Positions 33,978 through 45,356 of a stretch of DNA of 64,000 bases are shown here, piece after piece; position 1 is the stretch's first letter; each line of letters opens with the position of its first letter. Both the position numbers and the translations under genes were made by a program. Below the pieces are notes generated by a model. It saw only the letters and a list, made by a program, of their open reading frames with translations, was not told where the DNA came from and made no database searches. Source of the DNA: Sporobolomyces roseus (Eukaryota; Basidiomycota; Microbotryomycetes; Sporidiobolales; Sporidiobolaceae); the NCBI GenBank assembly GCA_016617785.1, contig JADILM010000004.1:186001-250000 (forward strand), in the 5' to 3' direction.

Positions 33978-34286
33978 ACCCAACGACGACGCAGCAGTTT
34001 ATCCCGTCACTCGAGGAAGAGGCGCAACCTTTGCATTCTTGTCTATAGATTTCCATCTTCCCATTTTCCTCTTCCGGTTCGCAACCTATACACTACGCAA
34101 TCGCTTCTTTCTTTCTCTTTGATCTCTCTAGAATCCTCTCTCATCTCGTTTCCTCACCTCTCGTTCCCCTCTTTCACTTTTTCCAATGTTGAATAACCTA
34201 TCATTTTCCCCTCTCGACTTTCTCGTCATTCTCAATTCATTTACACTGCAGCCAACGAGAGAAACCCTCAAGGAGAAGCTCAAGTA
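33978..34286. other. Convergent 3' region
   Basis: The 309 bases between two convergent stop codons are pyrimidine-rich and hold both 3' untranslated regions. No other feature seen. Confidence 0.5.
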
Positions 34287-36603
34287 CTAGGGTCGTAAAG
34301 CAGGAGGTAGATCCTCCAAACTCCCATCCTCCAAAACTTTATATTCCGGTTTCAGACTCTCACTACACCGTCCCCCACACACTCACTCAACTCGTCAGCG
34401 TCTCTCGCAAGTGAGGCGAGCATGAGGGAGCTTACATGTAATCTTGGTTCTTGAGATTGCCTCTCGTCAAATTCCAAATCGCGAACAAAGCGTGTTCTCT
34501 CAACGCTACGCACTCCCTCCCAACGATTCTCATCAGCTCCCCCTCATCTAACTCGAAAAGGAGAGAAGAAAAATATGTAGGTTGCTTACTTGGATTCGTT
34601 CCATCAATCTGACACATCCCTAATAATAACCCTAACCCACCTTTCTCCCTAACGAGATCTTGAGTCTTCTCTAGTTGTTCTTGAGCGAGAGGAGACGTGG
34701 GACGAGTTGGGGAGGTGAAAGAACTTATACCGAGGTATTTCACGCAGGTTAGTTTCAGGAGTTGATAAGCTGGAATACTGGAAGAGTCTTCGGGAGAGGA
34801 GGAGGATGGGAGCTCGACGATTTTTGGAGTGGAGGAAGAGAGGGGAGGTGGACGAGGAGAAGGGGAAGGAATAGAGTTTCGAGAGAAACCCAATAAACCT
34901 ACACAATGCAACTCTCTTATCTTCGTCAGTCGGACAAAATCTCGATCTTTAGCAGCAGTGGACTCACGTATAACAGTTTCAACTCCCTTCTCATCCCTCA
35001 ATCCCTCTTCCTGCCGCTCCTCATCTCCCTTCTCTCCCAAATTTTCTCTCCTACTCTTCTCCGCCTCAACCCCCAATCCAACCTCCACCAAACAATGCAG
35101 AACCAACACGACCCCTTGAAAGACTTGAGCATCAGCCGCATCCCTTCCCCTCCCTTGCTCTTCCAATACCACTCGAGATAATTCCTCGAGTCTCTCCAGT
35201 AGGAAATTGATTAGTTGGGAAGGGATAGGATGGGTGTAGGTTGAGGGGAGCGAGAGGTGGCCGTCTAGGAATTTGAGGAGGATGATCAAGGAGGGGGAAA
35301 TCGAGTAACCTCCCATCCTATTTCAGCGATGGGGGTCAATGGGAGAAAGAGAGAGGAGAGAGAAGAGGGAATCGTACAGAGGATGTGCGAGGTAAGTTTG
35401 AGGAAACGCATCGAGTAAGATGATTTGTTGTACAATCGCGAACCTGCGTTATCTCGAAGTCTTACCTCAGCGTCTAGCGAGTGATCAGGAAGAGAGTGAA
35501 AACGTACGCGAGACTGAAGATGTCGTTACCATTGTGATCGAATTCTGGAGCTGGTTTCAAAGAGGATTCGTGATCGTAGACTGAAGAGATTACGACGAGG
35601 ATTCGATCGAGTATGATCGAACCCATTTTCGAAGTTCCGAGTAACAAACTACAGAGTCATTTTCATCAGATTAAGTGTTGATTTGTAAGGGAGGGAGATA
35701 AGGGAGGACGTACGCTCGAGAGGGAGAAGAGTGGATTGAGTTTAATAGGAAGATCAGTAGAGCTTGAAGAGTCCCTTCATCTGGTGTGGCTAGTAGTCTC
35801 CTGTATGGTGGGACCAGTCCACACGTCAGTCTCGGGACATGTCGTGAGAAGCGGCTCCAAAGCATACTGTAGTAATTGATCCTCTTGTTCCTTCTCCAAC
35901 CGTTGAGGGAAGTATAATGAAGCGGTCTCTTCATTGGATGTGACAAGGTTAGCAAGTGCTTGACAGAGGGTACGAGTCATTGATTGATCTGAACGAGCAA
36001 GAGACCGGTTTATATCAGCTTCAGTCAAGCGGAAAAGCGAAAGAACGAGTTTGCAGGGAGAGCGAGAGGGAGAGAGCCAGAACGTACAGTCGACATCCTC
36101 TAGATTGAACAGCGATGAAGCCGTAACCAGAATCCTCCTCAAACTCTCTTCAACGTTCAATCTGAATTCGCTCAAAGCCGGAACAAGTTTAGCGAGAAAA
36201 ACTACTCCTCGTGCATCTTCTCGAGCGAACTCACATTGCCTGCAATTGATTATGCTTGTTTTGGGTTGTCAAAGAGATCAAGAATGCTGCCATAGCTTGT
36301 ATACTATCCCTCTCTTGTTGATCTTCCAAATTCGACCGTGACAACTTTTCCCATACTTTCCCTGAACTCTCCCAGAATTGTGGATATTGTCCATACTCCT
36401 CCCTGTATGACCCGTCAATAATCCATCCGGATAGAGTGAATAGAGAGGAGAGCATACCTTGTTTCGATTGGGATATCTCTCAATTGTAATCTCGCTGGCC
36501 TGATCAATTGGATTAACTCTTGAGGGGTTGTAGGAGCTCTAGAATAGTTTAATAGTTGATCTGTGAGGTCTTTTGGAGTTATTCGAGTTTGTAGTGAAGT
36601 CAT
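34287..36603 (-). CDS. CTR86: Ctr86 / ataxin-10 domain protein
   Basis: The ATG at 36603 gives MTSLQTRITPKDLTDQLLNY. The protein is built of helical, armadillo-like repeats over several exons (YPQFWESSGKVWEKLSRSN, TRTLCQALANLVTSNEETAS, GTLQALLIFLLNSIHSSPSR, GSIILDRILVVISSVYDHES). The C-terminal ataxin-10 domain is clear: YQLLKLTCVKYLGISSFTS, EKGGLGLLLGMCQIDGTNPS, then REHALFAIWNLTRGNLKNQD and the final exon SLKPEYKVLEDGSLEDLPPA. Yeast Ctr86 is essential, with a poorly defined role; vertebrate ataxin-10 takes part in cytokinesis. A low-complexity Ser/Pro patch (SIPSPSPRPPPLSSS) sits inside. The gene is head to head with the WDR5-type gene, 59 bases between start codons. Confidence 0.83.
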
Positions 36604-36662
36604 GTTTATCGTTAAAGATGAAGCAGTTGAAACCTCTCTTTCTCGCTCTTTCACTCTCAAGC
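36604..36662. promoter_or_regulatory. Very short divergent promoter between CTR86 and the WDR5/Swd3 gene
   Basis: Only 59 bases separate the two start codons, or 15 if the WDR5-type protein starts at the in-frame upstream ATG at 36619 (MKQLKPLFLALS). The leaders must be extremely short or overlap the partner's coding region. Confidence 0.6.
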
Positions 36663-38555
<1,893 letters not shown>

Positions 38556-38954
38556 AACAACCTATTAATACTGTCAAATCTCTACGAGCGAATCCAGCTT
38601 TGACTACCATCTCGCCTAAGCGAAGAGAAGAGCGCTGAGTCTCTATCTGCGCTGTCGTGCTGAACGAGAGAAATGCAGCTTTTTTGCACTGACGAGGGAA
38701 CTGAATCTTGGATTTATTTACGGCAACAAATGAGTGGAAAATCACAAAGAGAGAGAGCGGCGAGGTACCGAAAGGAGTGATCTGAGTGAGAGTGTGGGAG
38801 GTGGAGGAAGCGGAGGAAGCGGAGGGAAGGAAAGGGAGAAGGATGGAGAGATTGTTACTTTTCGAGACGAGGAGAACTAAGGGAATGGGAAAGGACAGAA
38901 AGGTCTTTGAGTTTGTCTAGCTTGGGTGCGAATGATCTATTGGGAACGAGAGCT
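38556..38954. other. Convergent 3' region
   Basis: About 400 bases between two convergent stops. It holds a gaggaagcggaggaagcggagg purine run near 38805-38825 and a short open frame on the minus strand that may be extra exon sequence of the next gene. No separate gene. Confidence 0.4.
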
Positions 38955-40134
38955 CTAGTGTAGCGAGCGAGCGGGAGAAGACGAGACGAGCCAGTGACCG
39001 GAATTCCTTGCGAAGGGATGAGCGATCTTCTCAGGAGTGTTGAAGGGAGGAGAGGAAGGAACGTCGAGAAGATCAGTACCACTATGATTTGTTCATGTCA
39101 GCTCAATGAAGGGAGAAGGACGACAGGAAAGCTTGCGATGGAGGCAAGAACAAGAGTGAGGAAGGACTCGATTCGAACCTCTTGCTTTCGAGTCGAGGAG
39201 TAGAAGGCGAGAAGAGGCCATGGTCCATGATTGAGCGAGCGGGAGACGAGACAGGAGTAGCGAGGGTCGAGGAAGATCGAGTAGGACAGAATGAGAAACC
39301 TTCTTCCTCCGATGCGAAATGGGGAGTCGAACGAGTGGTTGAGATCGTGTGAGACCTCGAGCGAGCGGAAGAAACGGATGAGCAGTGTACGATCGGTTGA
39401 TGAGGGTAGCTCGCCTTCGAAGGAGAGTGATAACAGAGACTTTCGTCGTCGAAGAGGGAAAGTGAAACGGATGCATCGCTTGAAATGACCGAATTGCGAT
39501 TCGAGGCGGAAGGTGACGAGAAGTGAGAGTAACCTTGAGTATTGTTGTCGCCTTGAAAGAGATGAGGTGGGCAGAGTGAAAGTCGAAGGATCTCCTCCAA
39601 TCCATAAATCGATATTGAATCCCTCTCTTTCTCCGTTTCCTTCATTTCCCTCTTTCCCCATTCTTCATGAATATGTTCCGATGATTGAGGAGAGATCGGT
39701 GAACTCGAAGATTGCAAGATGGGATAGGAAATGAATCGTTTCAATTCTTCGCTTGAAGAAGCGGTCGATTTGTGTGAGAGAGTAGAGAACGTGGTAGAGA
39801 TCGAGAGAGTCGCTTTCAAGGTAGATTTGGATCTTGTGCGAGTCTTGAGATTGGAGAGACGTCGAGATCGCGTAGAGGAGAGGAAAGAAGAGACTCGACG
39901 AAGAGTTGAGAGAGGTCGAGGGGAGGGAACCGTCTCTACTGGAAAAGTGATGGACTGATCATGATCCGAGATGTTGATCTATTTTGACTGACTGTGTTTG
40001 AGTAGCTGAGTGTGGAAGACGGAGGGAGAAGGGAGACTCACAGTGAACGAGGGAATCGATTGTTGTTGTTCCGAATGAGCGACATTGTCTGTAGTTGAGG
40101 TAGAACGACATCGCAAGTAGTCAAACAAGGGCAT
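38955..40134 (-). CDS. Hypothetical Ser-rich protein
   Basis: No family recognised. The ATG at 40134 gives MPLFDYLRCRSTSTTDNVAH and splices in phase to SITFPVETVPSPRPLSTLRR. A basic segment, SSTRSRRLSNLKTRTRSKST, is followed by a long Ser-rich exon (SSSEELKRFISYPILQSSSS; DASVSLSLFDDESLCYHSPS). The junction that keeps a hydrophilic frame leads to LGTDLLDVPSSPPFNTPEKI, AHPFARNSGHWLVSSSPARS and a stop at 38955-38957. A different joint would give a hydrophobic C-terminus ending at 38855, so the last exon is uncertain. Many S/T-P sites suggest a phosphoprotein (inference). Confidence 0.5.
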
Positions 40135-40648
40135 CCTTGAGAAGAGTCGAGTCGGAAAGAGGGGTTGAAACAAAGGAGGAGATAAGGGGAAGAGGAGGGA
40201 GAAGAGAGATCTCAGTTTGAAGAGAGAGAGACTCTAGAACCTTACCTCGAGAGGACTGTGCTTCGAATCTCGTGACCTTTTTCGGGATGAGGAAATGAAG
40301 TCCGAGGGATGATGTCGGAGAAGATGTTTCGGGTACAGACGCTTGGAAGAAAACGTTCGTCGATCGCCTTCGAGAAGGTCCACCGCACTTGAAGCGGGCA
40401 AATACCGGTATTGCTGGACAGCACTGTGTTGACAGTTTGATTTCGAGAGGGAGAGGGATGACAGTCGAGCGGGAAGAGACCGGCGACATCAGAGCGATCG
40501 TTTCAAGTTCACTAAACTTGTCTTCGTCTTTCCTCCTGATGGCGTTTGACAGCGAGTCTTCCCTAATAGCGACACATGTCGTTGCTAACTGGAGTGCGTA
40601 ATACTGATCTGGAGAGACGAGAGTTGTCCCGAAGAAGATCGAGGTGAA
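40135..40648. other. Region upstream of the Ser-rich gene, no clear gene
   Basis: A minus-strand frame without stops covers most of this stretch and reaches 40777, but it has no family similarity and partly overlaps the gene downstream. I treat the stretch as promoter or an undetected first exon. Confidence 0.3.
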
Positions 40649-40975
40649 ATGGCGATGGAATTGCAAAAGCGAAAGATCACTACTGCCTCGATCCCTGGCG
40701 ATCCTCCTCCTCCTCCTGCGCCCGAGACTCATCAAGATGTCTATGACCGAGCCCGTGACCATCGATCTTGGGTCCAATTCCTGCCTGATCTTGCCCGCTC
40801 CTTCTCTGAATCAGCTTCCCTTGTCGAATTCCTCACTCTATTGCTGCCGTATGGTGTTGCATATCGAGCACGTTGTAGGTTCCAGGTACCCTATAGGGCG
40901 AGAGGGAGCCTAGGTCAGGAGCGGTCGACGAGCGCAGGGAACTCGGAGGAGGACCTGAGTCGTTTCCTTGTTTGA
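40649..40975 (+). CDS. Hypothetical small protein
   Basis: A single 108-codon frame with an ATG at 40649: MAMELQKRKITTASIPGDPP, then a proline run (PPPPPAPETHQD) and a helical stretch WVQFLPDLARSFSESASLVE, LTLLLPYGVAYRARCR. No family was recognised and no intron is needed. It overlaps an equally long frame on the other strand, so it may be chance. The amphipathic middle and the isolated position make a real small gene possible. Confidence 0.3.
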   Translation: MAMELQKRKITTASIPGDPPPPPAPETHQDVYDRARDHRSWVQFLPDLARSFSESASLVEFLTLLLPYGVAYRARCRFQVPYRARGSLGQERSTSAGNSEEDLSRFLV

Positions 40976-41747
40976 CGAGTGACGGAGTTGACTATTGTTG
41001 ACGTTGCTCGAGACGCATTGAACGGTTGCTTCCTCCCTTAAGGAGCGCTCTTCGCGAGTGAGTCGCAGGGTGAAGCAGAGTGTCGAGAGAGTGGGAATGA
41101 AACGGTGAAATCGCGTCGAAATTAAAGACGGCGACTCCGTTTAATCTTAGCCTCCTCACTGCCTATCCCTTGGCACTTTGAGTACACTCCAGCTCGTCTC
41201 CCGAATCCTCTAGTCTGCATCTACCGAAGATAGTCGAGGTTTGGTGAAATAGTCGAGGACGAAAGAGCGATGACGGCTCTGATCAGCTCGTTGAATAACG
41301 AGGTCGGCTAGGATGTAGCTGAAGAGTTGATAAATAGCTTCTTCAGCGCCCTTGAAGTTAATCGGGAGTTGTGCTGCTTGATCAAAGATGAGCGGGGAAA
41401 GAATCGAGGTGGAAGAGCTGAAGAGGACTGGCGCTACCGAGAGATTTTGTCAGGGCATAGTAGAGCTATCTTGTACTGCTTTGAGAGTGTTAAGGTGAGT
41501 CGGAGTGGTTGGTTCAAGAGCAAGAGCTGTCTCTCTCTCTCCCCGGTCTCCCTCAAACTGTTCACTTTGCTTCGATCACGCTTCCGGATCGACCTCAGCT
41601 GGACCTTTATACTCACTTTCAGTCCTCAACATCTAGTGCAGCCAGCTCTTAGCTCTCTTGGACCTCGCTTGTTCAGTCAACCTTGGTCAGTTTTCCTTCA
41701 CTCTCATTGCCTCAGACTGAGCTAATCTACCTCTGCTTTGCTGTCAG
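40976..41747. other. Region upstream of TPR-like paralog 1
   Basis: The 772 bases carry an open plus-strand frame (41327-41725) of no recognisable family. A donor-branch-acceptor set (gtcagt near 41687, gagctaatc, gctgtcag) ends exactly before the ATG at 41748. That suggests a 5' untranslated intron or an unseen upstream exon. Confidence 0.4.
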
Positions 41748-44196
41748 ATGGATGAAGATGAGCGGCGAAAAGGTCTCGACCTTCGGAGACGAGCGAACGA
41801 TGCGCTGAAAGCTAAACAACCCCATAAAGCCGTCGAACTCTTCACCAAAGCTCTACTGGAACCGTCGGCATTCGACAGACCCGAGCATGTGGCTGCGCTT
41901 TACTGTGGGAGAGCCTCGGCTTATGTAGGGCTATGCGGCTACGATTTCGGTTCGTACTGATCTTTCGTATTTGTGCTTCATCAGCTGATTGTTCTCTCGG
42001 CGGAAATATTAGCGGTATTGGACGCTTACGAGGCGCTCAAGTTCCACGAAAACTCGTCAAGAGCTGTCGAATAGCTAGCAATCGCAAAAAGGCGGCAGAA
42101 GTATTTCAAGTTGGCTGCAGAAGATTGTGAGTTCTGCGGTTTCGTTGATTTCGATCCCAGACTAATCGAGTACTGTCAGATATGGCGGCGGCAAACTCTT
42201 CTAAAGATGTGAACTACAAATCGAGGATGAATGCCGAAGCTGAACGGATGAAGCGAGCAGAGGTGGAAAACATCGAAGCGGAAAACTCCAATCGAACGTT
42301 CCTCGAGTTCGACTTCGAACAAGCTCGTATAGAATGCGAAGTTAGAGGCGACGATCTCAGCAAGAACATGATCTCTCGGACTCTACTTCAAGCTTTCCAC
42401 AAGATTGATGATGCTTGGGGACGATTCTACCGAGAATGGAACTCGGAAGATTGGGTGCCGGAGCCTTTAATTCTCATCCTAGGTGAGCAGTGTCTCTGTA
42501 TCTATCTCTGGCTATCTTACTGAAGGATTCCTGATTATTGCAGAAACAATGGCGAGAGAGCCGCGAGCGGTTCATTTCACCTGTCGAAGCGTACCGAAAG
42601 ACCAGCTCATGGCCACGCTTGACCTCTTCTTGACTCAACACCCCTTACCGTTTGAGCCCGAAAGTATACAGCACTACGCGTCACTGCTCACGAAACTTGG
42701 ACCGAGTGGACCGACGTAGGTCAAACATTCTTGTCGTACTTCGAGTCAGGATCAAGCTGACTTTTAATTCGTTTTCTAGAGGTGTCAAAGTCCTCGTGAA
42801 GAAATGGATCGTCGCCAAGCTGCTAGAGAACCTGAGAGCTATGTCGCAAGAAGGAAATCACGGTAAGCGTTTTCCTCCTTGAAAATTGACCAGCTTGCAT
42901 TGACTGACTCGCAAGATTCTTCAGCTCGAGCTTTAGCTTCATTCTGTACTATTTCTGATGCCTACCCAACACTCAGTAAGGATAAGCTGCTCAACAACCA
43001 GTTTGCTGTGGTGATACCCCTGTGGAATCTCATCATTTGTGAGTCCCCCTTGTAGGCTCAGGAGGAGATGACTTGCGGCTGAATTTGTTCCTGTTCAGTC
43101 TGTGCTCAGGATGTTCTGACAAGAGGCGTGCGGATCGAGAGTAAAATGCTTCGCGACTACGTCGTTAGTTTGACAACGATCACTAGCCGAGTAAGCGTTC
43201 CTTGCCTCACTTTTGCTCTCCCATAGCAACTGAATTACAGCGCACTGACCGTAGACTTCCCCTCAGAGTCAAGAGGAGGAGCTGGAAACAGTACGTCAAG
43301 GTGATCCTTTACTCTACCTCAGTCATGTGAGTTCCGTGTCGAATCGCGTCGTCAGAATACGCTGACCACCCTGTTTCAATAGAGGAGGTGCTGTGCCCGA
43401 GCCTACCTTGTTCGAGCTTTGTTCGCACGTTCTGATGCCGAAATGTGGAGGAACGTCGACTTTGTCAACGAAAGCGAAAGCGTTATGTTCCCTTCGAAGA
43501 AGCTGCTGCAAAACGCATACGATTACGGTTTGTTCATCACTGGTCTCTCTATCAGATAGGTTCGAGCTGATGATGTCTCGTTTCTCGAACAGCAAAAAAA
43601 GCAAGTTCGCTATTCCATGAGGACGACGAAGGAAAAGCTCAAGCGGAAGTCCTCGCGCTATACTGGTGAGTTTGCAGGAAGGCATTGTCTTAAGAGCGAG
43701 CCAACTGACTCAAGGAAATACGTCGTGCCGCATCTCAGCCAGATGACAAGCAAAGGAGGAAAGATGCGCGACATCCTATCGAGCGTCGCTCAGCTGCAAT
43801 GCCTGCGAGACCGTTCCGAGAAGTTTTGTACGCAAGTTTCGTTTCCTGCACTCGACTTTGAAAATGACCGAGGTCTCTTCGTTTCTTACAGTTGGTCAAT
43901 ACGCGCAGTTTGACGTCAGCGATCATGCGGTGCGTCGAATGCTCAAGCACCTACCGGAGACACGCAGAGGAGCGGAGACTCGGTTTGCCCACGCGCGCTT
44001 GCATTCTCCCCCAAAAACACTCGATGATTTTCTCAATCTTCGAATTCGGCCGGCGGGGATACTGCTTGTCGACCAGAGCGACAAAGACGGGAGGCGACCT
44101 TTCTCGTCGGATACCGTCAGATACATCGATCGACAGCCTGGAGACTTGAGCGTGTGGATTCCCGTCACCGTTCTGCATTTTTCGAAGGCTATATAA
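41748..44196 (+). CDS. TPR-like hypothetical protein, tandem paralog 1, with in-frame TAG
   Basis: Family not recognised. MDEDERRKGLDLRRRANDAL begins a TPR-like helical pair (KAVELFTKALLEPSAFDR; HVAALYCGRASAYVGLCGYD). The next exon reads AVLDAYEALKFHENSSRAVE, then TAG at 42072-42074, then LAIAKRRQKYFKLAAED in the same frame. The exon phases on both sides agree, and the paralog at 45357 has arginine at this position in an exon of equal length (38 residues). Downstream exons stay open: RTFLEFDFEQARIECEVRGD, WVPEPLILIL, MATLDLFLTQHPLPFEPESI, ALASFCTISDAYPTLSKDKL, EMWRNVDFVNESESVMFPSK, KKASSLFHEDDEGKAQAEV, then DDFLNLRIRPAG and the end VTVLHFSKAI. It is either a recent pseudogene, a readthrough case or a sequence error; translation could also restart at 42182. 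Confidence 0.5.
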
Positions 44197-44365
44197 TGCA
44201 ATTGTGACAGTCACTTTAGAACCTCATTGACACTCGTGTAGAGACATCATCAGTACTCGTGCAAGAGAGGGTCTCATGAAACAGGCGAGGGACAGGCAGA
44301 GGAACAGGAAAACGAACGGAATGCGATTTCGTTCGATTGACGAAGTAAACTACATCGAGAGACAT

Positions 44366-44851
44366 TTACTCAAGCCCCCAACTCGTCTCTTCCGCCCGTG
44401 TACTGACCTTGCGCTCGAGTTTCTCCATTAGCTCCTCGTGACTACTTTTCCACGTCCTTTCCACATACCACCTGATCCACCAAGGGGCTTCGAATTCTCC
44501 TCTCTCCGTGATCCTACCGTCATCCTCGACCATCCAAGTACTCTTCGCAATCACTCCAGCTCCCGCTTCTGCATAACTGTTGATCCCTCTTTCCGTCTCA
44601 ATAAACGATACCTTGTAACTTGTTCGAGGTTGATAGGAGATGAAGGGAAGAGGAAGAGCGTCGGTGACAGTGTAGAATGAAGTGTAGGGAGGCGTAGGAG
44701 TGCCAGGTTCGCAAGAAACGACTCGAGAGTGAAGGAGTATGAGCTGTTTCGGATCTTGAATAATTGAGAGGGCGACCGAGAATGGATGTTTTCCCTTCGA
44801 GTAGACGGCTAGCTCGGTAACGTCGGCTTGCGAGAGAGGGGAGGACGTCAT
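44366..44851 (-). CDS. Small SRPBCC/START-like hypothetical protein
   Basis: Single-exon, 161-residue protein starting MTSSPLSQADVTELAVYSKG. The pattern of beta strands and a long C-terminal helix (SVALSIIQDPKQLILLHSRV; YTSFYTVTDALPLPFISYQP; TSYKVSFIETERGINSYAEA; GVIAKSTWMVEDDG; RWYVERTWKSSHEELMEKLE) resembles fungal proteins of the START/SRPBCC fold with unknown function. The assignment rests on pattern, not on a catalytic motif. No signal peptide. It is convergent with paralog 1 and divergent from paralog 2. Having no intron is unusual in this window. Confidence 0.7.
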   Translation of the reverse strand: MTSSPLSQADVTELAVYSKGKHPFSVALSIIQDPKQLILLHSRVVSCEPGTPTPPYTSFYTVTDALPLPFISYQPRTSYKVSFIETERGINSYAEAGAGVIAKSTWMVEDDGRITERGEFEAPWWIRWYVERTWKSSHEELMEKLERKVSTRAEETSWGLE

Positions 44852-45356
44852 GAGCAGAAGGGGTAAAATGCGAAAAGAGGGGGAAAGGTAGAACAGGCGA
44901 AAACGATTGGGAATGAGCGGGAGCGAGCTGTATACTGAGTCAAGGTGTATCTAGAGCTTTACTGTAGCCATACGAGATGCTGGAGAATATTATGAAGCGC
45001 TGTCAAAGGGTCGAACTTGAGAGGGAGATGAAGAGGTTGAAAGGGGTGGGAAGAAAGTGGGCGACTTCGTGAGATAATGAGTTGGCTCGGCGGGTACAGA
45101 TCTGTGCTTCGAGATCGTTTGGTCAGGTTGATCGTGATCAAGGTGGTTGGTAAGAGGGAGAGAGACTGATCGATTCCGCTTGAGTTCCGACTCTTCACTT
45201 CGACAACACAGTTCTACCTCTGGGCAAGCGTATTGGGCTCCTTACACTCTCGTCATCAAGTGAAAATCAAATCGGTGACTCTTGTAGCTCGAAGGAGGTT
45301 TTCCTACTTCGAATCTTTTCAAGAACTCTTCGACTCTCGTCAACAGTGTACGAGGG
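44852..45356. promoter_or_regulatory. Divergent promoter region
   Basis: About 505 bases between the START-like gene and TPR-like paralog 2. Open frames on the minus strand have no coding character. No distinct site recognised. Confidence 0.4.

Noticed and set aside
38855..38954. Hydrophobic C-terminal extension of the Ser-rich protein with two membrane helices
   Set aside because: Needs a splice joint with no clear donor; the alternative joint keeps a hydrophilic frame and a good branch site.
40121..40777. Open frame of about 218 codons on the minus strand upstream of the Ser-rich gene
   Set aside because: It overlaps the start of the next gene in another frame and a plus-strand frame, and shows no family motif or codon pattern that convinces me.
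41327..41725. Plus-strand frame upstream of TPR-like paralog 1 as a separate gene
   Set aside because: No similarity, non-typical composition, and a splice acceptor directly before the paralog's ATG suggests leader sequence.
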